Position numbers and translations under genes: made by a program | The notes under the pieces: model-generated | Told to the model about the DNA's origin: nothing | The model's input: only the letters and a program-made list of their open reading frames with translations | The model's database searches: none | Part shown: one piece after another, positions 45,636 to 54,512 of the stretch | Position numbering within the stretch: the first letter of the stretch is position 1 | How the letters are laid out: each line of letters starts with the position of its first letter | Assembly (NCBI RefSeq): GCF_021228235.1 | Contig: NZ_JAJQRG010000003.1 | Coordinates: 62,001-126,000, forward strand | Reading direction: 5' to 3' | DNA length: 64,000 nucleotides | Origin: Pseudophaeobacter flagellatus | GTDB taxonomy: Bacteria; Pseudomonadota; Alphaproteobacteria; Rhodobacterales; Rhodobacteraceae

Positions 45636-46934
45636 ATGGCGCGTGACACGCTGACAGGCAGCCGTATTCGGGAACGTCGTTTGATCCTGGGTATTCGCCA
45701 AGCAGAGTTGGCCCGCAAAGCTGGCATCTCGGCCTCTTATCTCAATCTGATCGAACATAACCGACGTAGAATCGGCGGTAAACTGCTGGTGGATCTGGCG
45801 CAGGTGCTGGGGGTGGAACCCTCGATGCTGAGCGAAGGTGCCGAGGCGGCGCTGATTTCCGCCCTGCGCGAGGCGGCGGCGGATGCGGGCACCCCGGTGG
45901 CAGAGCTGGACCGCGCGGATGAGTTCGCCGGGCGCTTTCCGGGCTGGGCTGAAGTGTTGGCCAGCAATAACCTGCGGATTGCGCGGCTGGAACGCACGGT
46001 TGAAACCCTGTCGGATCGGCTGACCCATGACCCGCATCTAGCCGCCTCGCTGCACGAGGTGTTGTCAACGGCAGCGGCCATTCGCTCTACTGCGTCGATC
46101 CTAGCCGAAACCGGAGAGCTAGAGGCCGAATGGCGTGATCGGTTCCACAAAAACCTGAATGAAGATTCATTGCGATTGGCCGAAAGCAGCCGGGCCCTGG
46201 TGAATTTCCTCGATGAAAGCGACAGCAGTGCCGAACGGCGCGGGGTGCCACAGGAAGAGGCAGAAGAATTCTTGCTGGCCCATGGCTATCATTTCCCCGA
46301 ACTGGAAGCGGGGCGCAGTGATCCGGCCAGCGTGGTGGCGGCGGCACCGCAGTTGGTCAGCGAGTCCTCGCGGGTGATCGCCCGCCGGGTGCTGGAGCAA
46401 TATCAACGCGATGCGCAGAAAATGCCGCTGCAGGCGGTGACCAAGCTGATCGAGGCCGAGGGGCTGGATGCCTCTGCTCTGGGGCGTCACTTTGGGGTGA
46501 AACTGCCGGTGGTGCTCCGACGTCTTGGGGTATTGCCAAGCGAGGTGCTGGGGCAGGAGGCAGGGCTTGTGATCTGCGATGCCTCGGGGTCTTTGTTGTT
46601 TCGCAAGCCGGTGGCGGGATTTGCCCTGCCGCGCTTTGGTGCCTCTTGTCCGCTATGGCCGCTTTATACCGCGTTGCAGCGGCCAGATGTGCCGCTGCGC
46701 CGCAATGTGGTGCAACAGGGCCGCAGCGCGTTGGGGTTTGAATGCCTGGCCGTGGCCTGGGACCATGTTCCTGGTTCCTTTGACCGTGATCCGCTCTATC
46801 ATGCGGTGATGCTGATCCTGCCGCGGCGCGAAGTCCCACCGGATGCGCAGGCGGTGGGGGGCAGCTGCCGTATCTGCCCGCGCCAAACCTGTGATGCCCG
46901 ACGTGAACCTTCGATCCTGAAGGAAGAGTTTTGA
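45636..46934 (+). CDS. ScfR-type XRE regulator of short-chain acyl-CoA metabolism
   Basis: 432 residues from ATG 45636 (GGGAG upstream). N-terminal XRE HTH (~8-60: 'IRERRLILGIRQAELARKAGISASYLNLIEHNRR'), a central region and a DUF2083-type C-terminal domain ending in 'GGSCRICPRQTCDARREPSIL', the Cys cluster characteristic of this family. RamB, PrpQ-like and MccR-like relatives sense acyl-CoA thioesters. Divergent from the ABC importer operon, it is the probable regulator of that operon and possibly of the acyl-CoA synthetase. Confidence 0.88.
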   Translation: MARDTLTGSRIRERRLILGIRQAELARKAGISASYLNLIEHNRRRIGGKLLVDLAQVLGVEPSMLSEGAEAALISALREAAADAGTPVAELDRADEFAGRFPGWAEVLASNNLRIARLERTVETLSDRLTHDPHLAASLHEVLSTAAAIRSTASILAETGELEAEWRDRFHKNLNEDSLRLAESSRALVNFLDESDSSAERRGVPQEEAEEFLLAHGYHFPELEAGRSDPASVVAAAPQLVSESSRVIARRVLEQYQRDAQKMPLQAVTKLIEAEGLDASALGRHFGVKLPVVLRRLGVLPSEVLGQEAGLVICDASGSLLFRKPVAGFALPRFGASCPLWPLYTALQRPDVPLRRNVVQQGRSALGFECLAVAWDHVPGSFDRDPLYHAVMLILPRREVPPDAQAVGGSCRICPRQTCDARREPSILKEEF

Positions 46935-47096
46935 CAGGCGCCAGTCGGCGCGGCTAGTCTGCCTTGGGAAAAGAACGCGGTTTTGACGGGGGCTGCCCGA
47001 AGAACCTGCCGTGCCAGCCCCCGAGTGGAGGGTCGGCACGGGAAAAGGAGCGGGCAAAACCGCCTGAAACAGCCGCGCTGGGAGGAATATCTGCCA

Positions 47097-47501
47097 ATGA
47101 GCAGGCATGTAGTTTTAATTGAAGACGAGCCAAATATTGCAGAGGCAATCCGATTTTTGTTAAGCCGCGATGGCTGGCAGGTGGATGTCCATGGCGAAGG
47201 CAGCACAGCGGTAGAGGTGATCAGGGCGGCGCAGCCGGATCTGGTGATTCTGGACCTGATGTTGCCGGGTAAAAGCGGCCTGGAAGTCATATCCGAACTG
47301 CGCGCGGTTGCGGAATTGAAGCCGCTGCCAGTGCTTATGCTGACCGCGCGTGGCCAGTTAAAAGATCGCGAGATGGCGGAAAAGGCGGGAGTTACTCGCT
47401 TTATGACCAAACCCTTTTCCAATTCCGAGGTGCTGACAGCGGTGCGGGATTTGTATGCGCAGGCCTATCAGACAGCACCTGACCTTGGCGCGGCGTCCTG
47501 A
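47097..47501 (+). CDS. Single-domain response regulator
   Basis: 134 residues from ATG 47097 (GGGAGGA upstream). One receiver domain only: acidic pair in 'VVLIEDEPN', phospho-acceptor Asp in 'LVILDLMLPGKSG', Thr in 'VLMLTARGQ' and Lys in 'FMTKPFSN'. No output domain, so it must act through a partner, as CheY-type proteins do. It heads an operon with a small membrane protein, a transporter-fused kinase and a FliM-like protein, the stop being followed immediately by the next ATG. Confidence 0.92.
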   Translation: MSRHVVLIEDEPNIAEAIRFLLSRDGWQVDVHGEGSTAVEVIRAAQPDLVILDLMLPGKSGLEVISELRAVAELKPLPVLMLTARGQLKDREMAEKAGVTRFMTKPFSNSEVLTAVRDLYAQAYQTAPDLGAAS

Positions 47502-47825
47502 ATGCGCGGTGATGGGGCAGGGCATCAGGGAGAGCCAAAAACCCCCTTTGTAGAGCGGCGCACCTATCGCCGCCGCCGGTTGATGGATATTGCCCGGCTC
47601 TTGCCGATTCTGGGCGCGCTGCTGTTTGCGGTGCCGCTGATGTGGCCAAACCCGGATCCCTATCCGGCCCCGGACACCCATGGCGGCATGTCGACCTCGG
47701 TGGCAATCATTTATATCTTTGTGGTCTGGGCTGGGCTGATCGCCGTCAGCTTTGCTTTTGGCGTGGCGGTACGGCTCTGGGCTGGGCACTGGACCGAGGG
47801 TGGCCCCCTGGATGAACAGCCCTGA
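47502..47825 (+). CDS. Small two-helix membrane protein next to the SSS-kinase
   Basis: 107 residues from ATG 47502, touching the receiver gene stop and overlapping the kinase start (TGATG). A basic N-terminus ('ERRTYRRRRLMDIARLL') is followed by helices at ~30-48 and ~66-92. It recalls the small DUF485/DUF4212-type proteins that accompany sodium/solute symporters, so it could be an accessory subunit of the transporter part of the kinase. I do not recognise a named family. Confidence 0.75.
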   Translation: MRGDGAGHQGEPKTPFVERRTYRRRRLMDIARLLPILGALLFAVPLMWPNPDPYPAPDTHGGMSTSVAIIYIFVVWAGLIAVSFAFGVAVRLWAGHWTEGGPLDEQP

Positions 47826-50518
47826 TGGCCTCGCTCAACCTATTGGCGCTGGTCTGCCTGAGCTATGTGGCCTTGCTGTTTTTTGTCGCCTTTCTGGCAG
47901 ATCGCCGGGCAGCGCGCGGGCAGGCTGCCGCCTGGATCCGCTCGCCGTTGATCTACACCCTGTCGCTATCGATTTATTGCACCGCCTGGACCTTTTACGG
48001 CGCGGTGGGCTACGCGGCGCGCTCGGGGTTGGAGTTTCTGACAATCTATCTGGGCCCAACCCTGGTCATGGTCGGCTGGTGGTGGGGGCTGCGCAAGCTG
48101 GTAAGGGTGGGGCGCAGCCAGCGGGTCACCTCCATCGCGGACCTGTTGTCGGCGCGCTACGGAAAGTCCAACGCATTGGCGATTGGTGTCACGCTGCTGG
48201 CGGTGATTGGCATCACGCCGTATATTTCACTGCAATTACAATCTATTACCCTGTCATTCTCAATTTTTTCAGAGGCCGACCCGCTGCGCAGTTATCATGA
48301 AACTACCACGGTGTTCTGGGTGACGGCGGGGCTGGCGGTCTTTGCCATTCTGTTTGGCACGCGAAACCTCAATGCAAACGAACGCCACCACGGGGTGGTA
48401 ACCGCCATCGCGCTTGAGGCTGTGGTGAAACTGGTGGCGCTTTTGGCGGTGGGGGTCTTTGTGGTCTGGGGCCTGTCGGATGGCATCAGCCATACCATGT
48501 CGCGGATAGATGCTTCGCGCATTGGCGACTGGCGGGTGGATGGTGGTCGCTGGGCGACGATTACCTTTTTGTCGGCTGCCGCCTTTGTCTGTCTGCCGCG
48601 GATGTTTCAGGTCATGGTTGTCGAAAACGAGGACGAGCGTCACCTGAGGGTCGCGGCCTGGGCCTTTCCGCTCTACCTGCTGTTGATTTCGATGTTTGTG
48701 GTGCCGATTGCCGCCGTCGGGCTAGAACTGCTGCCGGCCGGTTCCAACCCGGATCTTTTTGTGCTGACGGTGCCGTTGTCACAGGGGCAGCAGGGGTTGG
48801 CAATGCTGTCTTTTCTGGGGGGATTTTCCTCGGCTACATCCATGGTGATCGTGGCGGCGATGGCGCTGTCGACCATGGTGTCGAACCATATCGTTATGCC
48901 GATCTGGCTGTATATGCAGGGGGCGGCGGGGGCGTCGGTTTCGGGGGATGTGCGTAATGTTGTGCTGTTTGCCCGGCGTATTTCGATCGCGGTGATTCTG
49001 GCGCTTGGGTATTTCTACTATAAGCTGTCTGGCGGTGGCGCGACGCTGGCGGCGGTGGGCTTGATCTCTTTCGCCGGGATTTCGCAGATGCTGCCGGCCC
49101 TTGTTGGGGGGCTGTTCTGGCGCGGTGCAACCCGAAGTGGCGCGCTTGCCGGGCTGTCGGTGGGGTTTGGCCTCTGGATCTATACCATGCTTTTGCCTGC
49201 GCTTGGCGGTGGGCTGCTGCCGGATCATATTCTGGCCAATGGCCTGTTTGGCCTGTCCTGGCTGCGCCCGCAGGCCCTGTTTGGTATTGAAGGGATTGAT
49301 CCCACGGTACATGCGGTGCTCTGGTCTATGATCCTGAATGCGGTGGTCTTTTGTCTGGTGTCGCTGCTGACGTTTCCCAGCCCGATAGAGCGGCTGCAGG
49401 GGGCCCAGTTTGTCAATGTTTTTGAACATTCCTCTGGCCCGCGCGGCTGGACGGGGTCGGTGGCCCAGAGCGAAGACCTGATGGTGATGTCGCAGCGCAT
49501 CCTTGGCGCAGAGGAGGCCCAGGCCTTTTTCCAGCGCGAATTAACGCGTCAGGGCGGACATGGGCCGCTGCCGGACCCGACCCCCGCCTTTCTTGAGCAG
49601 CTAGAGCGCGAACTGGGGGCCTCTATCGGGGCGGCGGCAGCGCATGCGATGATCGGACAGATTGTTGGTGGCTCTTCGGTTTCGGTGCAGGATCTGCTTG
49701 CGGTTGCGGATGAGACGGCACAGATGTTGGAGTATTCCAATCAGTTGGAGGCACAATCGGAGCAATTGTCACGTACTGCCCTACAGCTGCGCGAATCCAA
49801 CGAAAAACTGACACAGATTTCGCAGCAAAAGGATGCCTTCCTCAGCCAGGTGAGCCATGAGCTGCGCACGCCGATGACCTCTATCCGGGCGTTTTCTGAA
49901 ATTCTGCGCGACCACGGTGCCCTGCCGTCGGCGGATAAGAACCGTTATGCCAGCATCATCCACGACGAAGCCCTGCGGCTGACGCGCCTGTTGAACGATC
50001 TGCTGGATCTGAGCGTGCTGGAAAGTGGCCAGGTCAGTTTGAACATGTCGGCCGGACGTCTTGATGCGGTGATGGATCATGCGGTATCCACGGCGCTGGC
50101 CGGCACTGGCACCACCATGATGGTTACACGCACCCCCGAAAGCGAAGCGGTGCAGATCACTTCTGATCTGGATCGGCTGGCGCAGGTCTTTATCAACCTG
50201 ATTGCCAATGCGCAGAAATACTGCGATGCAGAAACGCCCGAACTGACCATTTCCGTCACCTACCAGCAGGATCAGGTTTGGATTGATTTCATCGACAATG
50301 GCAGTGGTGTTCCAGTGGATTACCAGCAGTTGATTTTTGAGAAATTCTCGCGTGTTAGCCCAGAGCGAGCAGGCGGAGCCGGGCTGGGATTGGCAATTTG
50401 CCGTGAAATTATGCAGCGCCTTGGCGGGGATATTTTCTACCTGGCCGAACGAAGCGGCGGTGGCTTCAGAATTTCGCTGCCAAATGTCCGTAAAATCCCG
50501 ACAACGGGGGAGGAATAA
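47825..50518 (+). CDS. Transporter-fused (SSS-type) sensor histidine kinase
   Basis: 897 residues. Residues ~1-500 form a sodium/solute-symporter-like domain of about 13 helices ('VGRSQRVTSIADLLSARYGKS', 'FVCLPRMFQVMVVENEDE', 'FLGGFSSATSMVIVAAMALSTM'). A linker and coiled coil (~560-670) leads to HisKA with H-box 'FLSQVSHELRTPMTSIRAF', N-box 'VFINLIANAQKYCD' and G-boxes 'FIDNGSGVP' and 'GGAGLGLAICREI'. The layout matches CbrA-type kinases, in which a transporter domain senses or moves a solute. The natural receiver is the single-domain regulator encoded two genes upstream. Confidence 0.93.
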   Translation: MASLNLLALVCLSYVALLFFVAFLADRRAARGQAAAWIRSPLIYTLSLSIYCTAWTFYGAVGYAARSGLEFLTIYLGPTLVMVGWWWGLRKLVRVGRSQRVTSIADLLSARYGKSNALAIGVTLLAVIGITPYISLQLQSITLSFSIFSEADPLRSYHETTTVFWVTAGLAVFAILFGTRNLNANERHHGVVTAIALEAVVKLVALLAVGVFVVWGLSDGISHTMSRIDASRIGDWRVDGGRWATITFLSAAAFVCLPRMFQVMVVENEDERHLRVAAWAFPLYLLLISMFVVPIAAVGLELLPAGSNPDLFVLTVPLSQGQQGLAMLSFLGGFSSATSMVIVAAMALSTMVSNHIVMPIWLYMQGAAGASVSGDVRNVVLFARRISIAVILALGYFYYKLSGGGATLAAVGLISFAGISQMLPALVGGLFWRGATRSGALAGLSVGFGLWIYTMLLPALGGGLLPDHILANGLFGLSWLRPQALFGIEGIDPTVHAVLWSMILNAVVFCLVSLLTFPSPIERLQGAQFVNVFEHSSGPRGWTGSVAQSEDLMVMSQRILGAEEAQAFFQRELTRQGGHGPLPDPTPAFLEQLERELGASIGAAAAHAMIGQIVGGSSVSVQDLLAVADETAQMLEYSNQLEAQSEQLSRTALQLRESNEKLTQISQQKDAFLSQVSHELRTPMTSIRAFSEILRDHGALPSADKNRYASIIHDEALRLTRLLNDLLDLSVLESGQVSLNMSAGRLDAVMDHAVSTALAGTGTTMMVTRTPESEAVQITSDLDRLAQVFINLIANAQKYCDAETPELTISVTYQQDQVWIDFIDNGSGVPVDYQQLIFEKFSRVSPERAGGAGLGLAICREIMQRLGGDIFYLAERSGGGFRISLPNVRKIPTTGEE

Positions 50519-50568
50519 AGGTCTTGGTAACGAAGCCGCACTAAAACACTTAAAAGGGAGCGTCGAAC

Positions 50569-50586
50569 GTGCGGGTTGATGACTAA
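50569..50586 (+). other. Possible five-codon leader ORF coupled to the FliM-like gene
   Basis: GTG-CGG-GTT-GAT-GAC-TAA, preceded by AAAAGGGAG (50552-50560) at proper spacing, ends in TAATG so that its stop overlaps the ATG of the next gene. That ATG has no ribosome site of its own and is preceded in frame by tandem TGA stops, so ribosomes may reach it by termination-reinitiation. Confidence 0.45.
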
Positions 50587-51932
50587 TGTCTGAAGCAGAA
50601 AAACAACAAGCCAAGAGTGGCGCGACGGGTGGTCTCGCCCGGAAACTTGCGGCGTCCAAGGAAGGGTCCCAGGGCCAGAATGCTTCCTTTACGCTCAAGG
50701 CTTTGCGCCGGTCTCTTGCGCGCGCGGCTTCAGAACAATGCGACCTGCCGCTGGCGGTGCTGGCAGCACGCCAATGCAACCGCCCCCCCGAAGATTTGGT
50801 CGAATCGCTGTCCGACAAGGACCTTCTGGTGGTGCTGGATGGCCCCAATGGGCGCATCGGGGCGGCGACGATGGATACGGCCCTGGTGACTGCGCTGATT
50901 CAGAAACAGACCATTGGCCAGATCATGGGCAAGGCACCTTCGCAGCGCAACTATACCCCGACAGATGCGGCCATGACCGCAGAGTTCCTGGAAAAATCCT
51001 TTGGTAAGGTGCATGCCCTGCTAGAGGGGCAGCGGGACCAGTTGATTTTCTCTGGCTATCGTTACGGCGCGCAGATTGAAGATGTGCGCTCGCTTGTTCT
51101 GGGGATGGACGCTGAAAACTATCGTCTGATCACGTTGAATGTGGATTTGGCGATTGGTGCCATGCAGGGGGTTTTGAAGCTGATCCTGCCGGAACCCACA
51201 CCCGAGGAACTGGGCATGAATGGCACGGCTGCAGGACCGTCTTTGGCCAGCGGCATGAATTCGATGCGGGCAGAGCTCTCGGCCATCTTATGTAAGGTGC
51301 GGGTGCCTTTGAACGAATTTTCTGCCCTCAAGGTGGGCGAGGTCCTGCCACTGGATCAGGCCTTTTTGTATGAAACCGATATGATTGGCATTGGCGGCCA
51401 GTCGATTGCCAAGGGACGTTTGGGGCAGCTGAACGGTGCGCGTGCCGTGCGGCTCAGTATTACGCATAGGTCTTCGACGCCAGAGCAGCCTGACACGGAC
51501 GATGATTTTGCCAGCCCGCTTGGCCATAGCGCGCCAGTCGCGGCTTTGCCGATGATGGAAGACCAACCGCCGGTGCTGGACCTTGGGATCGCGGCGCAGG
51601 GACTGCAGGATCCGCTGGATGAGGGCATGGGCTTTGGCGGAGGCGGCCTTGGTATGGGCGGCGATCTTGACCCGGCTGGCCTGGGGGGGGATGATCTGGG
51701 TGATTTCGGGGCGGGCCTTGGTGGCGCGCTGGACATGGGCGGCGACATGGGGGGCGATTTCGACCCGGCTGGCCTTGGCGGGGATCTGGGATCTGGTCTC
51801 GATATGGGTGCGGCCCCGATGGGGGGGCTTGCCGATCTGGGCGATGGCATGGATGCGTTCAATCCGGATGATGCAGCAGCAGAGATTTCAAAGCTGGCCG
51901 GGTTGGAAAACGACGCAAACCCTGGCATGTAA
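50586..51932 (+). CDS. FliM/FliN-family motor-switch-like protein with acidic Gly-rich tail
   Basis: 448 residues. The middle (~30-225) matches the FliM CheC-like domain, and residues ~235-300 form a SpoA domain ('VRVPLNEFSALKVGEVLPLD', 'IAKGRLGQLNGARAVRLSI'). The N-terminus lacks the EIDALL-type CheY-binding motif of classical FliM. The C-terminal ~115 residues are a Gly/Asp/Leu/Met-rich tail with a duplicated DPAGLGGD unit. No other flagellar gene lies near; instead it follows a lone receiver and a transporter-kinase. It could be the motor switch of this organism or a specialised output protein. Confidence 0.82.
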   Translation: MSEAEKQQAKSGATGGLARKLAASKEGSQGQNASFTLKALRRSLARAASEQCDLPLAVLAARQCNRPPEDLVESLSDKDLLVVLDGPNGRIGAATMDTALVTALIQKQTIGQIMGKAPSQRNYTPTDAAMTAEFLEKSFGKVHALLEGQRDQLIFSGYRYGAQIEDVRSLVLGMDAENYRLITLNVDLAIGAMQGVLKLILPEPTPEELGMNGTAAGPSLASGMNSMRAELSAILCKVRVPLNEFSALKVGEVLPLDQAFLYETDMIGIGGQSIAKGRLGQLNGARAVRLSITHRSSTPEQPDTDDDFASPLGHSAPVAALPMMEDQPPVLDLGIAAQGLQDPLDEGMGFGGGGLGMGGDLDPAGLGGDDLGDFGAGLGGALDMGGDMGGDFDPAGLGGDLGSGLDMGAAPMGGLADLGDGMDAFNPDDAAAEISKLAGLENDANPGM

Positions 51933-52120
51933 TACAACCCCTAAAGCCTGTCGCGTTCATTTGCATGCATGTGACTGGCTTTTCTTATTTGATTTTGCAT
52001 GTTTTAGAGGTTTAAAACCGGCCCCCATTTTTCGGAACATGCCCTAGGATCTTTGGCTGCTTGATCGCATTCTTATCGGATGAAGTTTCGCGGTTAATGT
52101 GCTGATATATGGATGATAAG

Positions 52121-52154
52121 AAGCCCAGCCGCGATATGCGGGCTGGGCTTTTTT
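52121..52154. terminator. Terminator after the FliM-like gene
   Basis: Perfect 10-base arms (52121-52130, 52141-52150) with a 10-base loop, followed by TTTT. It lies between convergent genes and could serve both, although the T run favours the plus strand. Confidence 0.9.
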
Positions 52155-52214
52155 AGGGGGCCGAGCCTGGCATTCAGTCTGAACAGCACGCTCTTGCTGG
52201 TCGCAAAGCTGGGG

Positions 52215-52640
52215 TCAGCTATTGGCAATGGCTTCCAGTGCGGGGCGTAATCCGGCCAGATCATAGCCAGCGGCACTGGTTTTGCCCAAGATCTCATCCG
52301 GGCTCATATCGGCGGCGACGCCCAGCGACCAGACCACCGAACAGCGGGTGCCAGATGCGCAATAGGCCAGCACCGGGCCTGGGCTTGCCTCGTAGAAGGC
52401 CCGCTGCTTGGCGACATTTTCCGGCGTCATGGTCTGATGGGTCAGCGGCAGCGCGTGAAAGGTCAAACCGGCAGCTTCGGCGGCGGCCTGGATTGCCGCA
52501 GCCTGATGGCTTGGCGGGACTTCGGCATCAGGGCGATTACAAATCACCGTCTTATAGCCCTCGGCAAGGATTGCGGGCATGTCTTCGACCGAAATTTGCG
52601 GCGAGACGGCGTAGCGGGGGGTGATCACTCGTGCATCCAT
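52215..52640 (-). CDS. DUF442/TIGR01244 sulfur-transferase-like protein
   Basis: 141 residues. A dual-specificity-phosphatase-like fold with the Cys loop 'AYCASGTRCSVVWSLG' (C-x4-R). TIGR01244/DUF442 proteins are often fused to or encoded beside persulfide dioxygenases and rhodaneses and may handle protein or glutathione persulfides. Last gene of the operon blh-YeeE-YeeE-DUF442; 9 bases after its neighbour. Confidence 0.87.
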   Translation of the reverse strand: MDARVITPRYAVSPQISVEDMPAILAEGYKTVICNRPDAEVPPSHQAAAIQAAAEAAGLTFHALPLTHQTMTPENVAKQRAFYEASPGPVLAYCASGTRCSVVWSLGVAADMSPDEILGKTSAAGYDLAGLRPALEAIANS

Positions 52641-52649
52641 GGCGGTTGT

Positions 52650-53084
52650 CTACCCCTTTGTTGCAAGCCAGTCTAGCTGTCGGCCGACAAAGGGGGCTAC
52701 TGCCATACCCAAGATCATCGCCCCGAGGAATATCAGCCCGCCCGTGCCGTTATAGCTGAGCGAGGCAATCGCCGGTCCGGGGCACAGGCCGGCCAGGCCC
52801 CAGCCGATGCCAAACAGCACAGATCCGGTGATCAGCCGATGGTCCATTTCGGGACGGGGCGGGGCTGGAAAGCTGCCCCCCACCAGTGGGCGGCGGCCTG
52901 TGGTCAGGCGCCAGGCAATAAACATGGGCACGATGGCGCCCCCCATGACAAAGGCAAGGGTCGGATCCCAATCGCCAAACACATCCAGCCAGCCCTGAAC
53001 CTTGGTGGTGTCGGTCATACCAGAGAACAAAAGCCCGGTGCCGAACAGCCCACCAGACAGCAATGCAAGAAACAAGCGCTGCAT
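52650..53084 (-). CDS. pmpB: YeeE/YedE half-transporter, second subunit
   Basis: 144 residues, about four helices. Half-size YeeE/YedE protein with the conserved 'FGIGWGLAGLCPGPAIASL' Cys motif. Its ATG shares one base with the stop of the preceding half-transporter (TAATG). Such PmpA/PmpB pairs belong to BigR-type persulfide operons and probably move a sulfur compound across the membrane. Confidence 0.85.
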   Translation of the reverse strand: MQRLFLALLSGGLFGTGLLFSGMTDTTKVQGWLDVFGDWDPTLAFVMGGAIVPMFIAWRLTTGRRPLVGGSFPAPPRPEMDHRLITGSVLFGIGWGLAGLCPGPAIASLSYNGTGGLIFLGAMILGMAVAPFVGRQLDWLATKG

Positions 53085-53512
53085 TAGATCATCCCCCAGA
53101 GGTGACGGAACAGGACCAGGGTAATCCCGCCGGCCAGAATGTAAAAGACAGTGGCCACCAACCCGCGCAGAGACAGGCGTGAAATGCCGCAGACCCCATG
53201 CCCCGACGTGCAGCCATTGGCAATGCGGGTGCCGGTCCCCACAAGCAGACCCGCAATGACGATCACCCAGATATTACTGGTCAGATGGGTGCTGGGTGCA
53301 TCACTTAACAGTGGCTGCAGCAGCAGTGGCAGCGCCACCACCCCAAGCAGAAAGACCAGGCGCTCTGCTGCGGTGCTGCGGCCTGATCCATCGACCAGCC
53401 CGCCAATGATGCCACTTGCCCCCATAATGCGGCCATTGCCCAGCAGGAACACCGCCCCGCCCAACCCGATAAGGCCGCCACCGACAAGCCCCCAGATCCA
53501 ATCCATTTCCAT
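53084..53512 (-). CDS. pmpA: YeeE/YedE half-transporter, first subunit
   Basis: 142 residues from ATG 53512 (AAGGA 9 bases upstream). Four to five helices, with 'GTRIANGCTSGHGVCGISRLSLRG' carrying the conserved Cys motif of the family. Together with the next gene it makes the equivalent of a full YeeE/YedE channel such as the SoxT protein encoded at 16541-17599. Confidence 0.85.
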   Translation of the reverse strand: MEMDWIWGLVGGGLIGLGGAVFLLGNGRIMGASGIIGGLVDGSGRSTAAERLVFLLGVVALPLLLQPLLSDAPSTHLTSNIWVIVIAGLLVGTGTRIANGCTSGHGVCGISRLSLRGLVATVFYILAGGITLVLFRHLWGMI

Positions 53513-53620
53513 TTTCCGTGATCCTTTTTTCATTGTGATACAGGTCGACCGCCACCACACTGCAGACCCGGTACGGGCTTGTTTGGGCGGGATCTGTGGC
53601 GGTGCCAGGGCGCGACTCCG

Positions 53621-54484
53621 TCAGAGCTTGTTGACAGGTAGTTTCAGGAAGATATCGCCTTCCTCATCCGGCTCTGGCATTTGGCCTGCGCGCATATTGA
53701 CTTGCAGCGACGGCAAAATCAGCCGGGGCATGCCAAGGGTCGCATCGCGGGCATCACGCATCGCGGTAAAGTCTTCCAGCGGGCGGCCTTCGCCGATATG
53801 CACGTTCAGCGCTTTTTGTTCTGCGACCGTGGTTTCCCAGGCGTAGTCATCGCGCCCCGGGGCCTTGTAGTCGTGGCCGACAAAAATGCGGGTTTCATCC
53901 GGCAGCGCCAGGATCTTTTGAATCGACCAGTACAGCGCCTCGGAAGAGCCACCGGGGAAATCGCAGCGCGCCGTGCCAAAATCGGGCATGAAGAGGGTAT
54001 CCCCCACAAAGGCGGCATCGCCAATCACATAGGTCAGGCAGGCAGGGGTATGCCCCGGCGTGTGCAGGACTTCGCCGCGCAGCTGGCCAATCATAATTGT
54101 GTCACCCTCTTTGAACAGCGCATCAAATTGGCTGCCGTCACGTTGAAAGGCGGTACCTTCATTGAAAACTTTACCAAAGGTGTCTTGGATCAGGGTGATA
54201 TTGGCGCCGATGCCAATCTTGCCGCCCAGGTGATCCTGCAGATAGGGCGCGGCAGACAGGTGGTCGGCGTGGACATGGCTTTCCAAGATCCATTCACAGC
54301 GCAGGTCGTTGGCCCGGATGTAGCTGATGATCTCATCCGCTGATGCGGTATCCGTGCGCCCAGCGGCATGATCGAAATCCAGCACGGAATCGACAACGGC
54401 ACAGGCCGCCCCGGCGGGATCGCGCACAACATAAGAGACGGTATTAGTGGCCTCGTCGAAAAAGGCTTTGACGATGGGGTTCAT
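53621..54484 (-). CDS. blh: MBL-fold persulfide dioxygenase (ETHE1/Blh type)
   Basis: 287 residues. Metallo-beta-lactamase fold with mononuclear-iron ligands: 'ESHVHADHLSAAPYL' (HxHxDH), 'LHTPGHTPACLTYVIG' (His), 'AFVGDTLFMPDFGTARCDFPGG' (Asp) and 'IFVGHDYKAPG' (His). ETHE1/PDO enzymes oxidise glutathione persulfide to sulfite in the cytoplasm. Blh of BigR operons is the closest arrangement. First gene of the operon; a partial SoxR/BigR-like operator lies 29-44 bases before the start. Confidence 0.9.
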   Translation of the reverse strand: MNPIVKAFFDEATNTVSYVVRDPAGAACAVVDSVLDFDHAAGRTDTASADEIISYIRANDLRCEWILESHVHADHLSAAPYLQDHLGGKIGIGANITLIQDTFGKVFNEGTAFQRDGSQFDALFKEGDTIMIGQLRGEVLHTPGHTPACLTYVIGDAAFVGDTLFMPDFGTARCDFPGGSSEALYWSIQKILALPDETRIFVGHDYKAPGRDDYAWETTVAEQKALNVHIGEGRPLEDFTAMRDARDATLGMPRLILPSLQVNMRAGQMPEPDEEGDIFLKLPVNKL

Positions 54485-54512
54485 TTCTCAGCACTCCATT
54501 TTTTACTAATGT

